NCBI RefSeq assembly: GCF_900129075.1
Contig: NZ_FQVH01000024.1
Location: forward strand, 1 to 41,059
Length of the DNA stretch: 41,059 nucleotides
Reading direction: 5' to 3'
Source of the DNA: Caldanaerobius fijiensis DSM 17918
GTDB taxonomy: Bacteria; Bacillota; Thermoanaerobacteria; Thermoanaerobacterales; Caldanaerobiaceae
The notes beneath the pieces were generated by a model that did no database searches, was not told where the DNA came from, and was given only the letters and a program-made list of their open reading frames with translations. The position numbers and the translations under genes are program-made. Within the stretch, counting starts at the first letter, position 1. Every line of letters begins with the position of its first letter. Positions 26,174 through 35,239 of the stretch are shown here, piece after piece.

Positions 26174-27535
26174 GTGGCAGAAAGGACTCGCTTTATATGC
26201 CAGAATTGCGGCTATGAAACTTCAAAATGGATGGGTAAATGTCCTTCTTGTGGTCAATGGAATACCTTGCAGGAAGAGATTATTGAGAAAATTGATAAAA
26301 AAAGAGAAAAGCGAACCGGCAAAGAGCCTGAGCTTATAAGCAATATAAGCAGTAAGGTTATGGGAGAAAATCGGTTTAGCACGGGATTTGATGAATTGGA
26401 TAGGGTAACAGGTGGAGGTATTGTGCAGGGGTCATTGGTGCTCATAGGAGGAGACCCGGGCATAGGGAAGTCAACGCTGATGCTGCAGATGTGCAAAAAC
26501 ATAGCAGGGACTAAAAGAGTTTTATACATATCGGGGGAGGAATCAGTACACCAAGTCAAGATGAGGGGAGAAAGGCTGGGAATAAGAAATGAAAGGATAT
26601 ATCTGGCGTCGGAGACCGATATATACGCTATTATTGAGCAGGTAAAAGCGTTAAAACCTGATGTTTTGATAATCGATTCTATACAAACAATATATGACCC
26701 TCAATTATCGTCATCGCCGGGGAGCGTAAGCCAGGTAAGACAGATAACCTCATATTTGATGCATATAGCCAAAGGCATGAATATTACCACAATTATAGTA
26801 GGACATGTGACAAAGGATGGTTCTATAGCCGGCCCGCGGGTACTGGAACATATGGTGGATACGGTGTTATATTTTGAAGGGGAAAACAGGCTTATGTATC
26901 GGATGATACGAGCTGTTAAAAACCGCTTTGGATCTACCAATGAGGTGGGTATATTTGAAATGATGGCGGATGGCATCAAAGAAATTAAAAACCCATCTGA
27001 GATGTTATTGCGTGGTAGACCTGCAGGCGTATCAGGTTCATGTGTTACCTGTTCTATGGAGGGGACGAGACCGCTGTTAGCAGAATTACAGGCCCTGGTC
27101 ACGCAGACCAATTTTGGCATACCTAGGCGCATGTGTACAGGCATTGATTTCAACAGGATGCTCATGATCACAGCGGTGCTTGAAAAAAGAATTGGTATGA
27201 TGCTTGGTAATCAGGATATATACCTTAACGTGACGGGAGGTATAAAGCTTACCGAACCCGCATGTGATCTGGCATTGGCACTGACTATTGTTTCCAGTTA
27301 TAGGGATGTATGTATAAGTGAGGGCCTGGTAGCTGTAGGTGAAATAGGTCTGGCCGGAGAAGTAAGGCCTGTAACCCAACCTGCAAAGAGGATTATAGAA
27401 GCTTACAGGATGGGTTTTGATGCTATTATTATACCATATGAAAACTTAAAAGGCCTTGAATATCCTGAGAAGATAAAAGTATACCCTGTTAAAGATTTGA
27501 AACAGGCTTTGAGCATCGCCATTAAGTCAATGTAA
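26174..27535 (+). CDS. radA: DNA repair protein RadA (Sms)
   Basis: The 453-residue protein has a C4 zinc finger (C9, C12, C23, C26), a RecA-like ATPase with Walker A GGDPGIGKST (92-101), the RadA-specific KNRFGSTNEVG motif, and a C-terminal Lon-like domain (ending near VYPVKDLKQALSIA). RadA helps branch migration in recombination. The start is GTG 26174 behind GAGGGGG; the ATG two bases earlier is out of frame. Its 3' end overlaps the convergent gene by 14 nt. Confidence 0.96.
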   Translation: MAERTRFICQNCGYETSKWMGKCPSCGQWNTLQEEIIEKIDKKREKRTGKEPELISNISSKVMGENRFSTGFDELDRVTGGGIVQGSLVLIGGDPGIGKSTLMLQMCKNIAGTKRVLYISGEESVHQVKMRGERLGIRNERIYLASETDIYAIIEQVKALKPDVLIIDSIQTIYDPQLSSSPGSVSQVRQITSYLMHIAKGMNITTIIVGHVTKDGSIAGPRVLEHMVDTVLYFEGENRLMYRMIRAVKNRFGSTNEVGIFEMMADGIKEIKNPSEMLLRGRPAGVSGSCVTCSMEGTRPLLAELQALVTQTNFGIPRRMCTGIDFNRMLMITAVLEKRIGMMLGNQDIYLNVTGGIKLTEPACDLALALTIVSSYRDVCISEGLVAVGEIGLAGEVRPVTQPAKRIIEAYRMGFDAIIIPYENLKGLEYPEKIKVYPVKDLKQALSIAIKSM

Positions 27536-27917
27536 AAGGACCCAGCCAATTTAATTTTTTATATTCTTCTATAATGAGGTCAAACATGTTAATGTTTAAA
27601 AGGTTGCATAAAGCTGCTAGATAGAACAGGTGATTTGTGATCTCTTTTTCAACGATATCCCTACAATTATGGCAGAGATTTCCTTCGAGATGGGAATCTA
27701 CAACATACGGCAAATCATCAAAATCTATATCTTCTGGTATTTCCTGCTTATGCGCATTGATGTTTAGGCAACCACAAATTGTAACGGACTTTGCTATAGC
27801 TCTGTTTATACGAGCATCTGTTTCCTGCAATTTTGTCATTACGTCCAGAATGCTTTTATGCCTTATAAGTACATCTCTAACGGTGTTTTGAAAATCATCG
27901 CAGATTATGTCTTTCAT
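27522..27917 (-). CDS. Conserved clostridial protein of unknown function
   Basis: The 131-residue protein begins MKDIICDDFQNTVRDVLIRH and is helical, with a cysteine pattern CGC near residue 49 and CHNC near 83. The C-terminal helices (KEITNHLFYLAALCNLLNINM) recall MazG-like nucleotide pyrophosphohydrolase helices, but the acidic metal residues are incomplete. I recognise it as a type common in Clostridia and cannot name a function. ATG 27917 is fixed by GAGGTG with a 6-nt spacing; the frame continues upstream without support. It is transcribed towards radA and overlaps its last codons, with no terminator seen. Confidence 0.78.
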   Translation of the reverse strand: MKDIICDDFQNTVRDVLIRHKSILDVMTKLQETDARINRAIAKSVTICGCLNINAHKQEIPEDIDFDDLPYVVDSHLEGNLCHNCRDIVEKEITNHLFYLAALCNLLNINMFDLIIEEYKKLNWLGPFTLT

Positions 27918-27982
27918 AATCATCACCTCATCCTTAGTATTTGATAACTTACCGCTGTTATTCATGGGATAATTTTGCGGGC

Positions 27983-28010
27983 TTGCCAATATAGGTGGTT
28001 GTGATAAAAT
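27983..28010 (+). promoter_or_regulatory. Weak candidate promoter for the membrane protein gene
   Basis: TTGCCA (27983-27988) and TAAAAT (28005-28010) are separated by 16 nt. The -10 is poor. Confidence 0.4.
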
Positions 28011-28044
28011 TAAGATAAGTAAAAAAATTTAAGGAGAGGTAACG

Positions 28045-28665
28045 ATGAAAATTGATAAAGAAAAGATTCTGGATCATTTTTATTACGAATGGTGGAAATA
28101 CGTAGTTGCTATCCTCATTATTTTGTTTGTGTGGAATATAACATCAAATTATATTTATCAGAAGAGCATTGAGGGGAAAAAAATTGAGATATACCTGGTG
28201 GGACCGTATTTGGCTGACAGCAATCTGCAACATATAAAAAGCCGCATGCTTAGAGATTTTCCAGAGTTAAAAGAGATATTGCTTTCAAATATTCCAATGC
28301 GTGGGCCTGAGGATATGGCAGCGTGGCAAAAGGTCATGACTTATATAGGTTCTCAGACTGGAGATATTTACGTTTTTGACAAGGACATATTTGTCCAGTT
28401 CGCTAAAAGAGGGGCTTTTTTACCTCTTGAAAGCTATTTGAAGAACGGAGTTTTAAATATTCCTAGAGATGACACTGCCAGGGGAACTGTGCTCTCCGAT
28501 TTAGATAAAAAAGATCATGTTTATGGATTGCCTATTGATAGCCTCCAAAAATTAAATCAGATGGGTTTTGATACCAGGGATAAATTTATATCGGTTACGG
28601 CATTTTCAAAAAAGAAGGATACATCTGTTAAAATCCTAAGGTGGATATTTGACAATTTGCGTTAA
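28045..28665 (+). CDS. Membrane-anchored protein resembling part of a solute-binding protein
   Basis: The 206-residue protein has a short cytoplasmic start, one membrane helix (about 18-38) and an outside domain. The outside part has segments that recall family 1 extracellular solute-binding proteins (TGDIYVFDKDIFVQFAKRGAFLPLESYL and HVYGLPIDS), but it lacks a lipobox and is about half the usual length. I do not know its role. AAGGAGAGG precedes ATG 28045. It precedes yacL by about 55 nt in the same direction and may share its transcript. Confidence 0.72.
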   Translation: MKIDKEKILDHFYYEWWKYVVAILIILFVWNITSNYIYQKSIEGKKIEIYLVGPYLADSNLQHIKSRMLRDFPELKEILLSNIPMRGPEDMAAWQKVMTYIGSQTGDIYVFDKDIFVQFAKRGAFLPLESYLKNGVLNIPRDDTARGTVLSDLDKKDHVYGLPIDSLQKLNQMGFDTRDKFISVTAFSKKKDTSVKILRWIFDNLR

Positions 28666-28720
28666 GAGGGGTGATTAAAAAATATGGTAAGATGTCAATA
28701 ATAAGAAGGAGGTGATGATT

Positions 28721-29812
28721 ATGAAGAGAATAGTAAGAATAGTGGTTTCAATGTTTGGCTTGCTGATAGGATATGAATTGAGTGCAGTGGTGCTTATGTT
28801 CGTGGGATTGCGTATCGTTATCAAACCAGATTCGCCTTTATATTTTGGACTATTAGCAATTGGAACGCTTGTGGGGGGTTTTATTTTTTATGTTATGACG
28901 CCTGGCTTCATACAACGGTGTAAATTAGCATCGTTACACTTCGAAAAATTTATACAAAAGGTGTCTGCAAAGGACATCATACTGGGAGCAATCGGATTGA
29001 TTTTAGGCCTTATTATAGCCAATCTTATAAGCAGCCCCTTTGTCAGGATACCATATATAGGATACCTGATACCTGTAATTATAGATTTGCTTTTCGCATT
29101 TATAGGCGTAGAAGTGGCGGTGAAAAAGAAAGAGGAATTGATAAATTTTATCATTTCATTGAGAAAGAGCAGAGAAAAGTATGGCAGAGAAGACGGCATG
29201 ACGCCAAAGCTTTTAGATACCAGTGTTATAATTGACGGAAGGATTTTTGATATATGCAAAACGGGTTTTGTAGAAGGGCCTATAATAATACCCAGCTTTA
29301 TATTGGAGGAACTCAGACATATTGCGGACTCATCCGATACCTTGAAGAGAAACAGGGGTAGACGGGGGCTGGATATATTAAATCGTATGCAGAAAGAGCT
29401 GGATATAAGAGTGGATATATTTGAGAAGGATTTTGAAGATATCGCGGAAGTGGACAATAAGCTGTTGAAATTGGCTCAACTGTTAAAAGGGAAGGTAATC
29501 ACCAATGATTATAATCTCAATAAAGTGGCTCAATTTCAAGGTGTGCCGGTTCTTAACATAAATGAACTCTCTAACGCCGTAAAACCTGTAGTGTTACCAG
29601 GTGAAGATATGAAGGTTTTGATTATAAAGGAAGGCAAGGAAAATGGCCAGGGGATTGCGTATCTGGATGATGGTACTATGATAGTGGTAGAAGGCGGGAA
29701 AAATCATATAGGAGACAATGTGTTGATAACGGTTACCAGTGTATTACAGACGGCTGCAGGCAGGATGATTTTTGCGCGTTTAAAATCCGATGCCCAGGAA
29801 AAGGTGATCTAG
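28721..29812 (+). CDS. yacL: PIN/TRAM-domain membrane protein (YacL)
   Basis: The 363-residue protein has four N-terminal membrane helices (about 1-130), a PIN nuclease-like domain (LLDTSVIIDGRIFDI at about 165, then FILEELRHIADS and VITNDYNLN, giving the acidic residues) and a C-terminal TRAM domain (about 290-350). It matches YacL, a conserved protein encoded beside ispD in Firmicutes. The function is poorly known; the PIN fold suggests RNA cleavage. ATG 28721 follows AAGGAGGTGA. Confidence 0.92.
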   Translation: MKRIVRIVVSMFGLLIGYELSAVVLMFVGLRIVIKPDSPLYFGLLAIGTLVGGFIFYVMTPGFIQRCKLASLHFEKFIQKVSAKDIILGAIGLILGLIIANLISSPFVRIPYIGYLIPVIIDLLFAFIGVEVAVKKKEELINFIISLRKSREKYGREDGMTPKLLDTSVIIDGRIFDICKTGFVEGPIIIPSFILEELRHIADSSDTLKRNRGRRGLDILNRMQKELDIRVDIFEKDFEDIAEVDNKLLKLAQLLKGKVITNDYNLNKVAQFQGVPVLNINELSNAVKPVVLPGEDMKVLIIKEGKENGQGIAYLDDGTMIVVEGGKNHIGDNVLITVTSVLQTAAGRMIFARLKSDAQEKVI

Positions 29813-29833
29813 ACTGAATTGGGGGAAGAAACA

Positions 29834-30505
29834 TTGAAGGTATGTGCTCTTATAATGGCTGCGGGTAAGGGTAGAAGGATGCAAATGGATAAAAATAAGG
29901 TTTTTTTGCCTTTGAACGGCAAACCTATTATTACTTACTCTGTTGAAACAATTAAGAAATCAGGTATTGACGACATAGTGGTAGTTACATCTAAGGACGA
30001 TATTGATTTTTGCTCAAATGAAATTTTGAAAGGATATGAAGTCAGATATGTAGAGGGTGGAGCTGAAAGGCAGATATCGGTATACAATGGTCTTATGGCT
30101 ATAAAAGAAACAAATTGTGACCTGGTTTTGATTCATGATGGCGCAAGGCCCTTTGTCACAGAATCTATTATCAGGGAATCTATAGAAGCTGCAATAGAAC
30201 ATGGAGCAGCGGCGGTGGGCGTAAAAGTAAAAGATACCATAAAAGTGGTTAAAGACGGTTTTATCCTGCATACTCCACCAAGGGAATCTCTTTGGGCAGT
30301 ACAGACTCCTCAGGTTTTCAGATATGATTTGATACTTAAGGCTCATCAAAAGGCTATAGAGGATAATTTTTTATCTACAGATGATACCGTTTTGGTTGAG
30401 CGTATGGGAATAAAAGTAAGAATGATAGAGGGCGCATATAGAAATATTAAGATAACCACTCCTGAAGATATATATATAGCAGAGGCTTTAGCATCAATGA
30501 ACTGA
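29834..30505 (+). CDS. ispD: 2-C-methyl-D-erythritol 4-phosphate cytidylyltransferase
   Basis: The 223-residue protein begins with the nucleotidyltransferase motif IMAAGKGRRMQMDKNKVFLP and has DLVLIHDGARPFV and VKVKDTIKVV, all IspD hallmarks. It makes CDP-ME in the non-mevalonate isoprenoid pathway. TTG 29834 is the likely start, because GGGGGAAGAA lies just before it; the further upstream TTG 29819 has no ribosome site. It follows yacL and precedes an unrelated esterase gene; the partner ispF comes after that. Confidence 0.95.
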   Translation: MKVCALIMAAGKGRRMQMDKNKVFLPLNGKPIITYSVETIKKSGIDDIVVVTSKDDIDFCSNEILKGYEVRYVEGGAERQISVYNGLMAIKETNCDLVLIHDGARPFVTESIIRESIEAAIEHGAAAVGVKVKDTIKVVKDGFILHTPPRESLWAVQTPQVFRYDLILKAHQKAIEDNFLSTDDTVLVERMGIKVRMIEGAYRNIKITTPEDIYIAEALASMN

Positions 30506-30515
30506 TAACATAAGT

Positions 30516-30587
30516 AAAGATGCCCGCATATAATGGGATATGGGGTGGTAAAACATGCTCCCTGTAGTCTTTTTGCCGGGCATCTTT
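30516..30587. repeat. 11-bp inverted repeat around the esterase start
   Basis: AAAGATGCCCG (30516-30526) and CGGGCATCTTT (30577-30587) are perfectly complementary. The 50-nt loop holds a TATAAT-like box, the ribosome site and the start codon. In RNA it could fold into a stem that hides the start. Confidence 0.6.
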
Positions 30588-31784
30588 GGTTCAGTTCCGC
30601 TCTTATGGGGTAGATGGAGCTTTGGTCCGTCGATTTGGTACTATAAGCCCATTATTCAGGCAATGAAGGATTCTGGACTGACTGTGGAAATAGCTTATTA
30701 TGGCTGGTGGGAGAATAATCTTTTATCTGCTCGCAAATATCTTATACCAGCTATTGATAGAGTTCTTAAATCCAATAAAGAAGATAAAGTGATTATTGTA
30801 TGCCACAGCATGGGAGGTATTGTGGCAAGAAGTTATATACAGTCGGATTTTTATAGAGGCGATGTAGAAAGGATTATCATGCTGTGTACGCCCAATGAGG
30901 GTTCTGCTGATGCCTATTATCCGTGGGAGGGTGGTCAGGTACCGCCTTCGCCTTATGATGACTTTGTAAATATGCTTTACAATGGTTTTATATGGATGAT
31001 AAGCAGGATAACAGGCAAGCCCATAACTTATAATTTGATAAGGGAATATATTCCATCGATAAAAGAGCTGCTTCCTACTTCAGACTATGGCAGTTACCTT
31101 TTTGAATATAGAGATGAAGATAATTTTCCAGTATTTATACCTCAATCCACTATGCATGAAAAAAATGATTATTTAAATGATTTAAATGCTAAGGTGGAAA
31201 TCATAAAAAGGCGGGGAATAGATGTCTTTTGCTTCAATGGTAAGGGATATTATACCAATAAATATATACAGGTTGATACGGAGACTGATAGACAAGAAGG
31301 CCTTTGGATTGACGGTAAACCAATGGCAGAAATAAGATCAAAAATGGGAGATGGCACGGTGCTGGCGTCCAGTTCCCGATATGTTTTTGATAGCATCACG
31401 CTTAATACATCTCATATGGGCGTTCTCAAAGATGGGATACCATACCTTTTAAAGCAGCTGGATGTAAAGAAGTTGCCCGCTGTATATGCCGAGAATATAC
31501 CATTTAAAGGTTATTTGGCATATATTATCGATAAAGCATCATCCTGTAAAAAATTGTTAAGGGATTGCTATGACGTGCTTGGCAGGTTTGAATGGGGGGT
31601 CATGTCAGATCAAAGCGAACTTTTGCTTGAGATACCCTCTCCAGGTCGCGATATGTATCTCTATACTTATAACAGCAATGGTTCCGCTCAGACTGACTTA
31701 AAGCTGAGGGATGTTAAAGCCGGCTGCCATAGGCTTGTTATAAAAAATGTAAGGGGGTTCAAGCCTATAATTGAATTTAAGTGA
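30555..31784 (+). CDS. Alpha/beta hydrolase (lipase/esterase, LCAT/PGAP1-like)
   Basis: The 409-residue protein begins VVFLPGIFGSVPLLWG and has the nucleophile elbow CHSMGGIVARSY (Ser about residue 79), typical of lecithin:cholesterol-acyltransferase-like and PGAP1-like hydrolases. A later segment GDGTVLASSS suggests the catalytic Asp, and TSHMGVLKD suggests the histidine. The last ~80 residues resemble a beta-rich accessory domain. There is no signal peptide. The substrate is unknown. It splits ispD from ispF, which are often adjacent. Confidence 0.82.
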   Translation: MLPVVFLPGIFGSVPLLWGRWSFGPSIWYYKPIIQAMKDSGLTVEIAYYGWWENNLLSARKYLIPAIDRVLKSNKEDKVIIVCHSMGGIVARSYIQSDFYRGDVERIIMLCTPNEGSADAYYPWEGGQVPPSPYDDFVNMLYNGFIWMISRITGKPITYNLIREYIPSIKELLPTSDYGSYLFEYRDEDNFPVFIPQSTMHEKNDYLNDLNAKVEIIKRRGIDVFCFNGKGYYTNKYIQVDTETDRQEGLWIDGKPMAEIRSKMGDGTVLASSSRYVFDSITLNTSHMGVLKDGIPYLLKQLDVKKLPAVYAENIPFKGYLAYIIDKASSCKKLLRDCYDVLGRFEWGVMSDQSELLLEIPSPGRDMYLYTYNSNGSAQTDLKLRDVKAGCHRLVIKNVRGFKPIIEFK

Positions 31785-31824
31785 GAAAAATGGTAAAATA
31801 GAAAAACAGTAAATGGGGGATATT

Positions 31825-32301
31825 ATGCGCATTGGCATAGGTTTTGATGCTCATAGATTTGAAAAGGGCAGAGAGCTGGTACTTTGTGGCGTTGCAATTC
31901 CATATGAAATGGGGCTTTTAGGCCATTCAGATGCAGATTGCCCATTGCATGCCCTTATTGATGCTATGTTTGGCGCTGCGGCAATGGGTGATATAGGTAT
32001 GCATTTTCCTGATAGCGATGCAGCGTATAAGGGTATATCCAGCTTATTGCTTCTTAAAATGGCTAATGATAAGTTAAAGGAGAAGGATTTTTGCGTCAAT
32101 AACTGCGATATAACAATTATTGCTCAGAAGCCAAAGCTGGCGCCATATATTGATAAAATGCGAAAAAATATCGCTGAAGTACTTGGCATATCTCTGGACA
32201 GGGTAAGTGTAAAGGCTACTACCACTGAGGGTCTGGGGTTTACAGGGCGCCAGGAAGGTATAGCCTGTATGGCAGTAGCGAGCATAAGAGAAATTGATTG
32301 A
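31825..32301 (+). CDS. ispF: 2-C-methyl-D-erythritol 2,4-cyclodiphosphate synthase
   Basis: The 158-residue protein shows the metal-binding GFDAHRF (D8, H10), [26 protein letters not shown] (shown in part: GHSDADC and LGAA-type helix), HFPDSD and [13 protein letters not shown], the IspF signature set. It forms MEcPP in isoprenoid synthesis. ATG 31825 follows TGGGGGA. It is followed at once by proS, whose ribosome site overlaps the ispF stop. Confidence 0.96.
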   Translation: MRIGIGFDAHRFEKGRELVLCGVAIPYEMGLLGHSDADCPLHALIDAMFGAAAMGDIGMHFPDSDAAYKGISSLLLLKMANDKLKEKDFCVNNCDITIIAQKPKLAPYIDKMRKNIAEVLGISLDRVSVKATTTEGLGFTGRQEGIACMAVASIREID

Positions 32302-32312
32302 GGAGGATCGAA

Positions 32313-34031
32313 ATGAGATTAACGCAGCTTTTTTTGCCTACGTTGAGAGAAGTTCCTGCAGAAGCAGAGATAACGAGCCATAAATACATGTTGAGAGCCG
32401 GCTTGATGAGAAAATTGGCCGCAGGAGTATATGTTTATCTTCCACTGGGGTATAGAGTTTTGAGAAAAATAGAGAACATAGTAAGAGAAGAAATGGATAG
32501 GTCTGGAGCACAAGAGGTGCTTATGTCAGGCATTATACCTTCAGAATTGTTGGAGGAGTCAGGGCGATGGAGTGCATTTGGGCCTGAGATGTTTAAACTT
32601 AAAGATAGGCATGAACGGGATTTCTGCCTTGGACCTACCCATGAAGAGGTTTTTACATATGTGATGAAGGAGCTTACATCTTACAGAGATCTTCCTAAGA
32701 TATTATATCAGATTCAGACGAAGTATAGAGATGAAAAAAGGCCGCGTTTCGGCGTCATTCGCAGTCGTGAATTTATCATGAAGGATGCCTATAGTTTTGA
32801 CATGGATTGGGAAGGGCTTGATGTTTCATTCGGCAAAATGCACGATGCATACTGCAGAATATTTGACAGATGCGGCTTAAAGTATAGGGTTGTGCAGGCT
32901 GATTCGGGAGCCATGGGAGGGAAAGAATCCAATGAGTTTATGGTGATGTCAGAGGTAGGTGAAGACGAAATAGCTCATTGCGAGAACTGTGATTATGCGG
33001 CAAATGTTGAAAGAGCCGAGTCAAGGCCTGATATCAGAGAGAAGCAAGAGGAGAAACCGTTGGAGCTGGTGGCAACCCCCGATGCCAGGACTATTCAAGA
33101 GCTGACGGATTTCTTTGAAACGTCTCCCGATAACTTTGCCAAAACGCTTATTTATACGGTAAAAGATCAGGTAATAGCTGTTGTCATAAGAGGAGATAGG
33201 GAACTCAATGAGGTAAAGCTTGTCAATATCCTTGAGTGCACCAAAGACGACCTTCGCATGGCCGAAGATGATGTGGTCAAAAATGTAACAAATGCTGAGG
33301 TGGGCTTTGCTGGTCCCGTGGGCCTTAAAGTGGATAAGCTTATAGTTGATGAGGAAGTAACTTACATGTCTAATTTTATAGTGGGTGCCAATAAGACAGG
33401 TTACCATTATAAGAATGTAAATTATGGCAGAGATTTCAAAGGCGATATAGTTGTAGATGTCAGAAAAGTAAGTGATGGAGATGTGTGCATAAGGTGCGGG
33501 GGAAGGTTGTCAATTTCTAAGGGTATTGAAGTTGGTCATATATTCAAACTTGGCACTAAGTACAGTGAGGCGCTGGGTGCCAAGTATTTGGATGAAAATG
33601 GTCAAGAACACCTTATGATAATGGGCAGTTATGGTATAGGCATTAACAGAATAATGGCTGCGGTTATAGAACAAAACAGCGATGAAAACGGCATAATATG
33701 GCCAATGTCCATAGCGCCTTATCATGTTATAATTGTACCTGTGAACACATCCGATGAAGTTCAAGCATCTCTCGCAGAAGACCTGTATGATGTGTTGTCT
33801 AGAAATGGTGTAGAGGTGCTCCTGGACGACAGAGATGAGCGGGCAGGAGTCAAGTTTAAAGATGCTGATCTTATTGGAATACCTATAAGGATTACGGTAG
33901 GTAAAAAGGCCAGAGATAGGGTAGTTGAGATAAAGGATAGGAGGACAGGAGAGTCTCTGGATTTAACTGTGGACCAGGTGTTGGGGTACATAAAACAAAA
34001 AATTGAGGAAAACATGAGCAAAAAGGAGTGA
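32313..34031 (+). CDS. proS: Prolyl-tRNA synthetase
   Basis: The 572-residue protein is the bacterial-type ProRS: class II motif 1 region near [17 protein letters not shown], motif 2 ([21 protein letters not shown]), an inserted INS editing domain (about 220-400), motif 3 ([13 protein letters not shown]), and a C-terminal anticodon-binding domain starting [13 protein letters not shown] 32313 is preceded by AGGAGG at 32301-32306. It starts after ispF and overlaps the following regulator reading frame. Confidence 0.97.
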   Translation: MRLTQLFLPTLREVPAEAEITSHKYMLRAGLMRKLAAGVYVYLPLGYRVLRKIENIVREEMDRSGAQEVLMSGIIPSELLEESGRWSAFGPEMFKLKDRHERDFCLGPTHEEVFTYVMKELTSYRDLPKILYQIQTKYRDEKRPRFGVIRSREFIMKDAYSFDMDWEGLDVSFGKMHDAYCRIFDRCGLKYRVVQADSGAMGGKESNEFMVMSEVGEDEIAHCENCDYAANVERAESRPDIREKQEEKPLELVATPDARTIQELTDFFETSPDNFAKTLIYTVKDQVIAVVIRGDRELNEVKLVNILECTKDDLRMAEDDVVKNVTNAEVGFAGPVGLKVDKLIVDEEVTYMSNFIVGANKTGYHYKNVNYGRDFKGDIVVDVRKVSDGDVCIRCGGRLSISKGIEVGHIFKLGTKYSEALGAKYLDENGQEHLMIMGSYGIGINRIMAAVIEQNSDENGIIWPMSIAPYHVIIVPVNTSDEVQASLAEDLYDVLSRNGVEVLLDDRDERAGVKFKDADLIGIPIRITVGKKARDRVVEIKDRRTGESLDLTVDQVLGYIKQKIEENMSKKE

Positions 34032-34036
34032 TGATG

Positions 34037-34270
34037 ATGAAAATCGTCGGGATATCCATTGATAAGCGAACAGATTCAGCTCTCAAGGTGCAGGAGATAT
34101 TGACTAGGTATGGTGACAATATCATAGGGAGATTTGGCATTCATGATCCTGAGGATGAGCGTGGCCTTATTACCCTTAATATGAAAGCAGATGAAAGATA
34201 TATGGAAGAGTTTTTAGGCGAGCTGATGTCTCTGGAGGGTGTAAGAGTAAAGTATATGGATATGGATTAA
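34037..34270 (+). CDS. TM1266-like small regulator (iron-only hydrogenase system type)
   Basis: The 77-residue protein reads KIVGISIDKRTDSALKVQEI near its start, followed by GRFGIHDPEDERGLITLNM and ending EGVRVKYMDMD. It matches the TM1266-type family, annotated as putative iron-only hydrogenase system regulators, which have an ACT/ferredoxin-like fold similar to the NikR C-domain. No hydrogenase genes are in the window. Of three ATGs in a row, 34037 is best spaced from AAGGAG. It overlaps nothing and follows proS by 5 nt. Confidence 0.75.
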   Translation: MKIVGISIDKRTDSALKVQEILTRYGDNIIGRFGIHDPEDERGLITLNMKADERYMEEFLGELMSLEGVRVKYMDMD

Positions 34271-34280
34271 ATTTATGGCC

Positions 34281-34309
34281 TTGATATCTGTGAAAATAAT
34301 AGATATAAT
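34281..34309 (+). promoter_or_regulatory. Promoter of the cysE-cysS T-box leader
   Basis: TTGATA (34281-34286) and TATAAT (34304-34309) are 17 nt apart, placed just before the T-box RNA. Confidence 0.85.
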
Positions 34310-34315
34310 AATATC

Positions 34316-34543
34316 AAAGGTGAATATGTGATGCGATGAATGGGAAAGTAGGTATTAAGGATGCGTACAGAGAGTAGCTGTTTTAGCTGAGAGCAGCTTC
34401 GCTTACTTAATACTGAAGTGCGCCCTGGAGCAGTGTTAAACCGGTTGATGCCGTTATAAATCTTGAGGTGAAGGTGTATTTACGCCTTAAGCAGAGTGGA
34501 ACCGCGGTATACCCGTCTCTGGGGGAGACGGGTATTATTTTAT
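34316..34543 (+). promoter_or_regulatory. T-box leader (cysteine specifier) upstream of cysE
   Basis: The leader has the usual AGTAGG-containing stem I start (GGGAAAGTAGG), a specifier region CTGAAG-TGC-GCCC with the Cys codon TGC at 34419-34421, and the conserved T-box AGAGTGGAACCGCGG at 34493-34507. It ends in a terminator. Uncharged tRNA-Cys should pair with UGGAACC and prevent termination, raising cysteine synthesis and charging. The start coordinate is approximate. Confidence 0.93.
34510..34543 (+). terminator. T-box intrinsic terminator
   Basis: A perfect 10-bp stem (34510-34519 with 34525-34534) with a 5-nt loop and T-rich tail. It is the off-state of the T-box switch. Confidence 0.92.
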
Positions 34544-34564
34544 CCGAGAAGGGAGATGAGGATT

Positions 34565-35239
34565 ATGAGGCTTTTAAATGAGATAAAAGAGGATATACAG
34601 GCTGTGCTTGAAAGGGATCCTGCTGCTAAGAGTGTATTGGAAGTAATATTGTGCTACCCTGGATTGCACGCTATAATACTTCATAGATTAGCTCACTTTT
34701 TGTACAATAAAGGGCTGGTTATTTTACCCAGGCTTATTTCGGAATTTAGCCGATTTATTACAGGCATTGAGATACACCCTGGTGCTAAAATAGGCAAAAG
34801 ATTATTTATAGACCATGGTATGGGTGTGGTAATCGGAGAAACGGCTGAGATAGGTGATAATTGTACGATATATCAGGGTGTTACATTGGGAGGTACAGGT
34901 AAAGAAAAAGGCAAAAGACATCCTACTATCGGAAATAATGTGGTAATAGGTGCTGGAGCGAAAATTTTAGGGCCTTTTAAAGTAGGAGATAACTCTAAGA
35001 TAGGTGCGGGCGCAGTGGTTTTAAAAGAAGTGCTCCCCAATTCTACTGTAGTGGGTGTGCCTGGAAGAGCTGTAAGAAGATGCGGTGTTGCTATTAATAA
35101 AGATGAAGTGGACCTGGACCACCACAAATTGCCTGATCCAATTAAACAGGAGATAGAGTATTTAAAGCACAGAATTGAACTACTGGAAAAACGGATAAAT
35201 GAGTTGGAAGGAGGAAAGTGCAAGGATGCGGCTATATAA
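34565..35239 (+). CDS. cysE: Serine O-acetyltransferase
   Basis: The 224-residue protein has the N-terminal helical domain ([20 protein letters not shown]) and left-handed beta-helix hexapeptide repeats. Signatures include [40 protein letters not shown] and [19 protein letters not shown], with the catalytic His in IDHG. It makes O-acetylserine for cysteine. ATG 34565 is preferred to ATG 34556, because AGGGAG at 34550-34555 is too near the latter. It is controlled by the T-box and its end overlaps cysS. Confidence 0.95.
   Translation: MRLLNEIKEDIQAVLERDPAAKSVLEVILCYPGLHAIILHRLAHFLYNKGLVILPRLISEFSRFITGIEIHPGAKIGKRLFIDHGMGVVIGETAEIGDNCTIYQGVTLGGTGKEKGKRHPTIGNNVVIGAGAKILGPFKVGDNSKIGAGAVVLKEVLPNSTVVGVPGRAVRRCGVAINKDEVDLDHHKLPDPIKQEIEYLKHRIELLEKRINELEGGKCKDAAI

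Noticed and set aside
28888-29457. 189-codon minus-strand frame inside yacL
   Set aside because: It is a shadow of the plus-strand PIN/TRAM gene with no start signal or recognisable motif.
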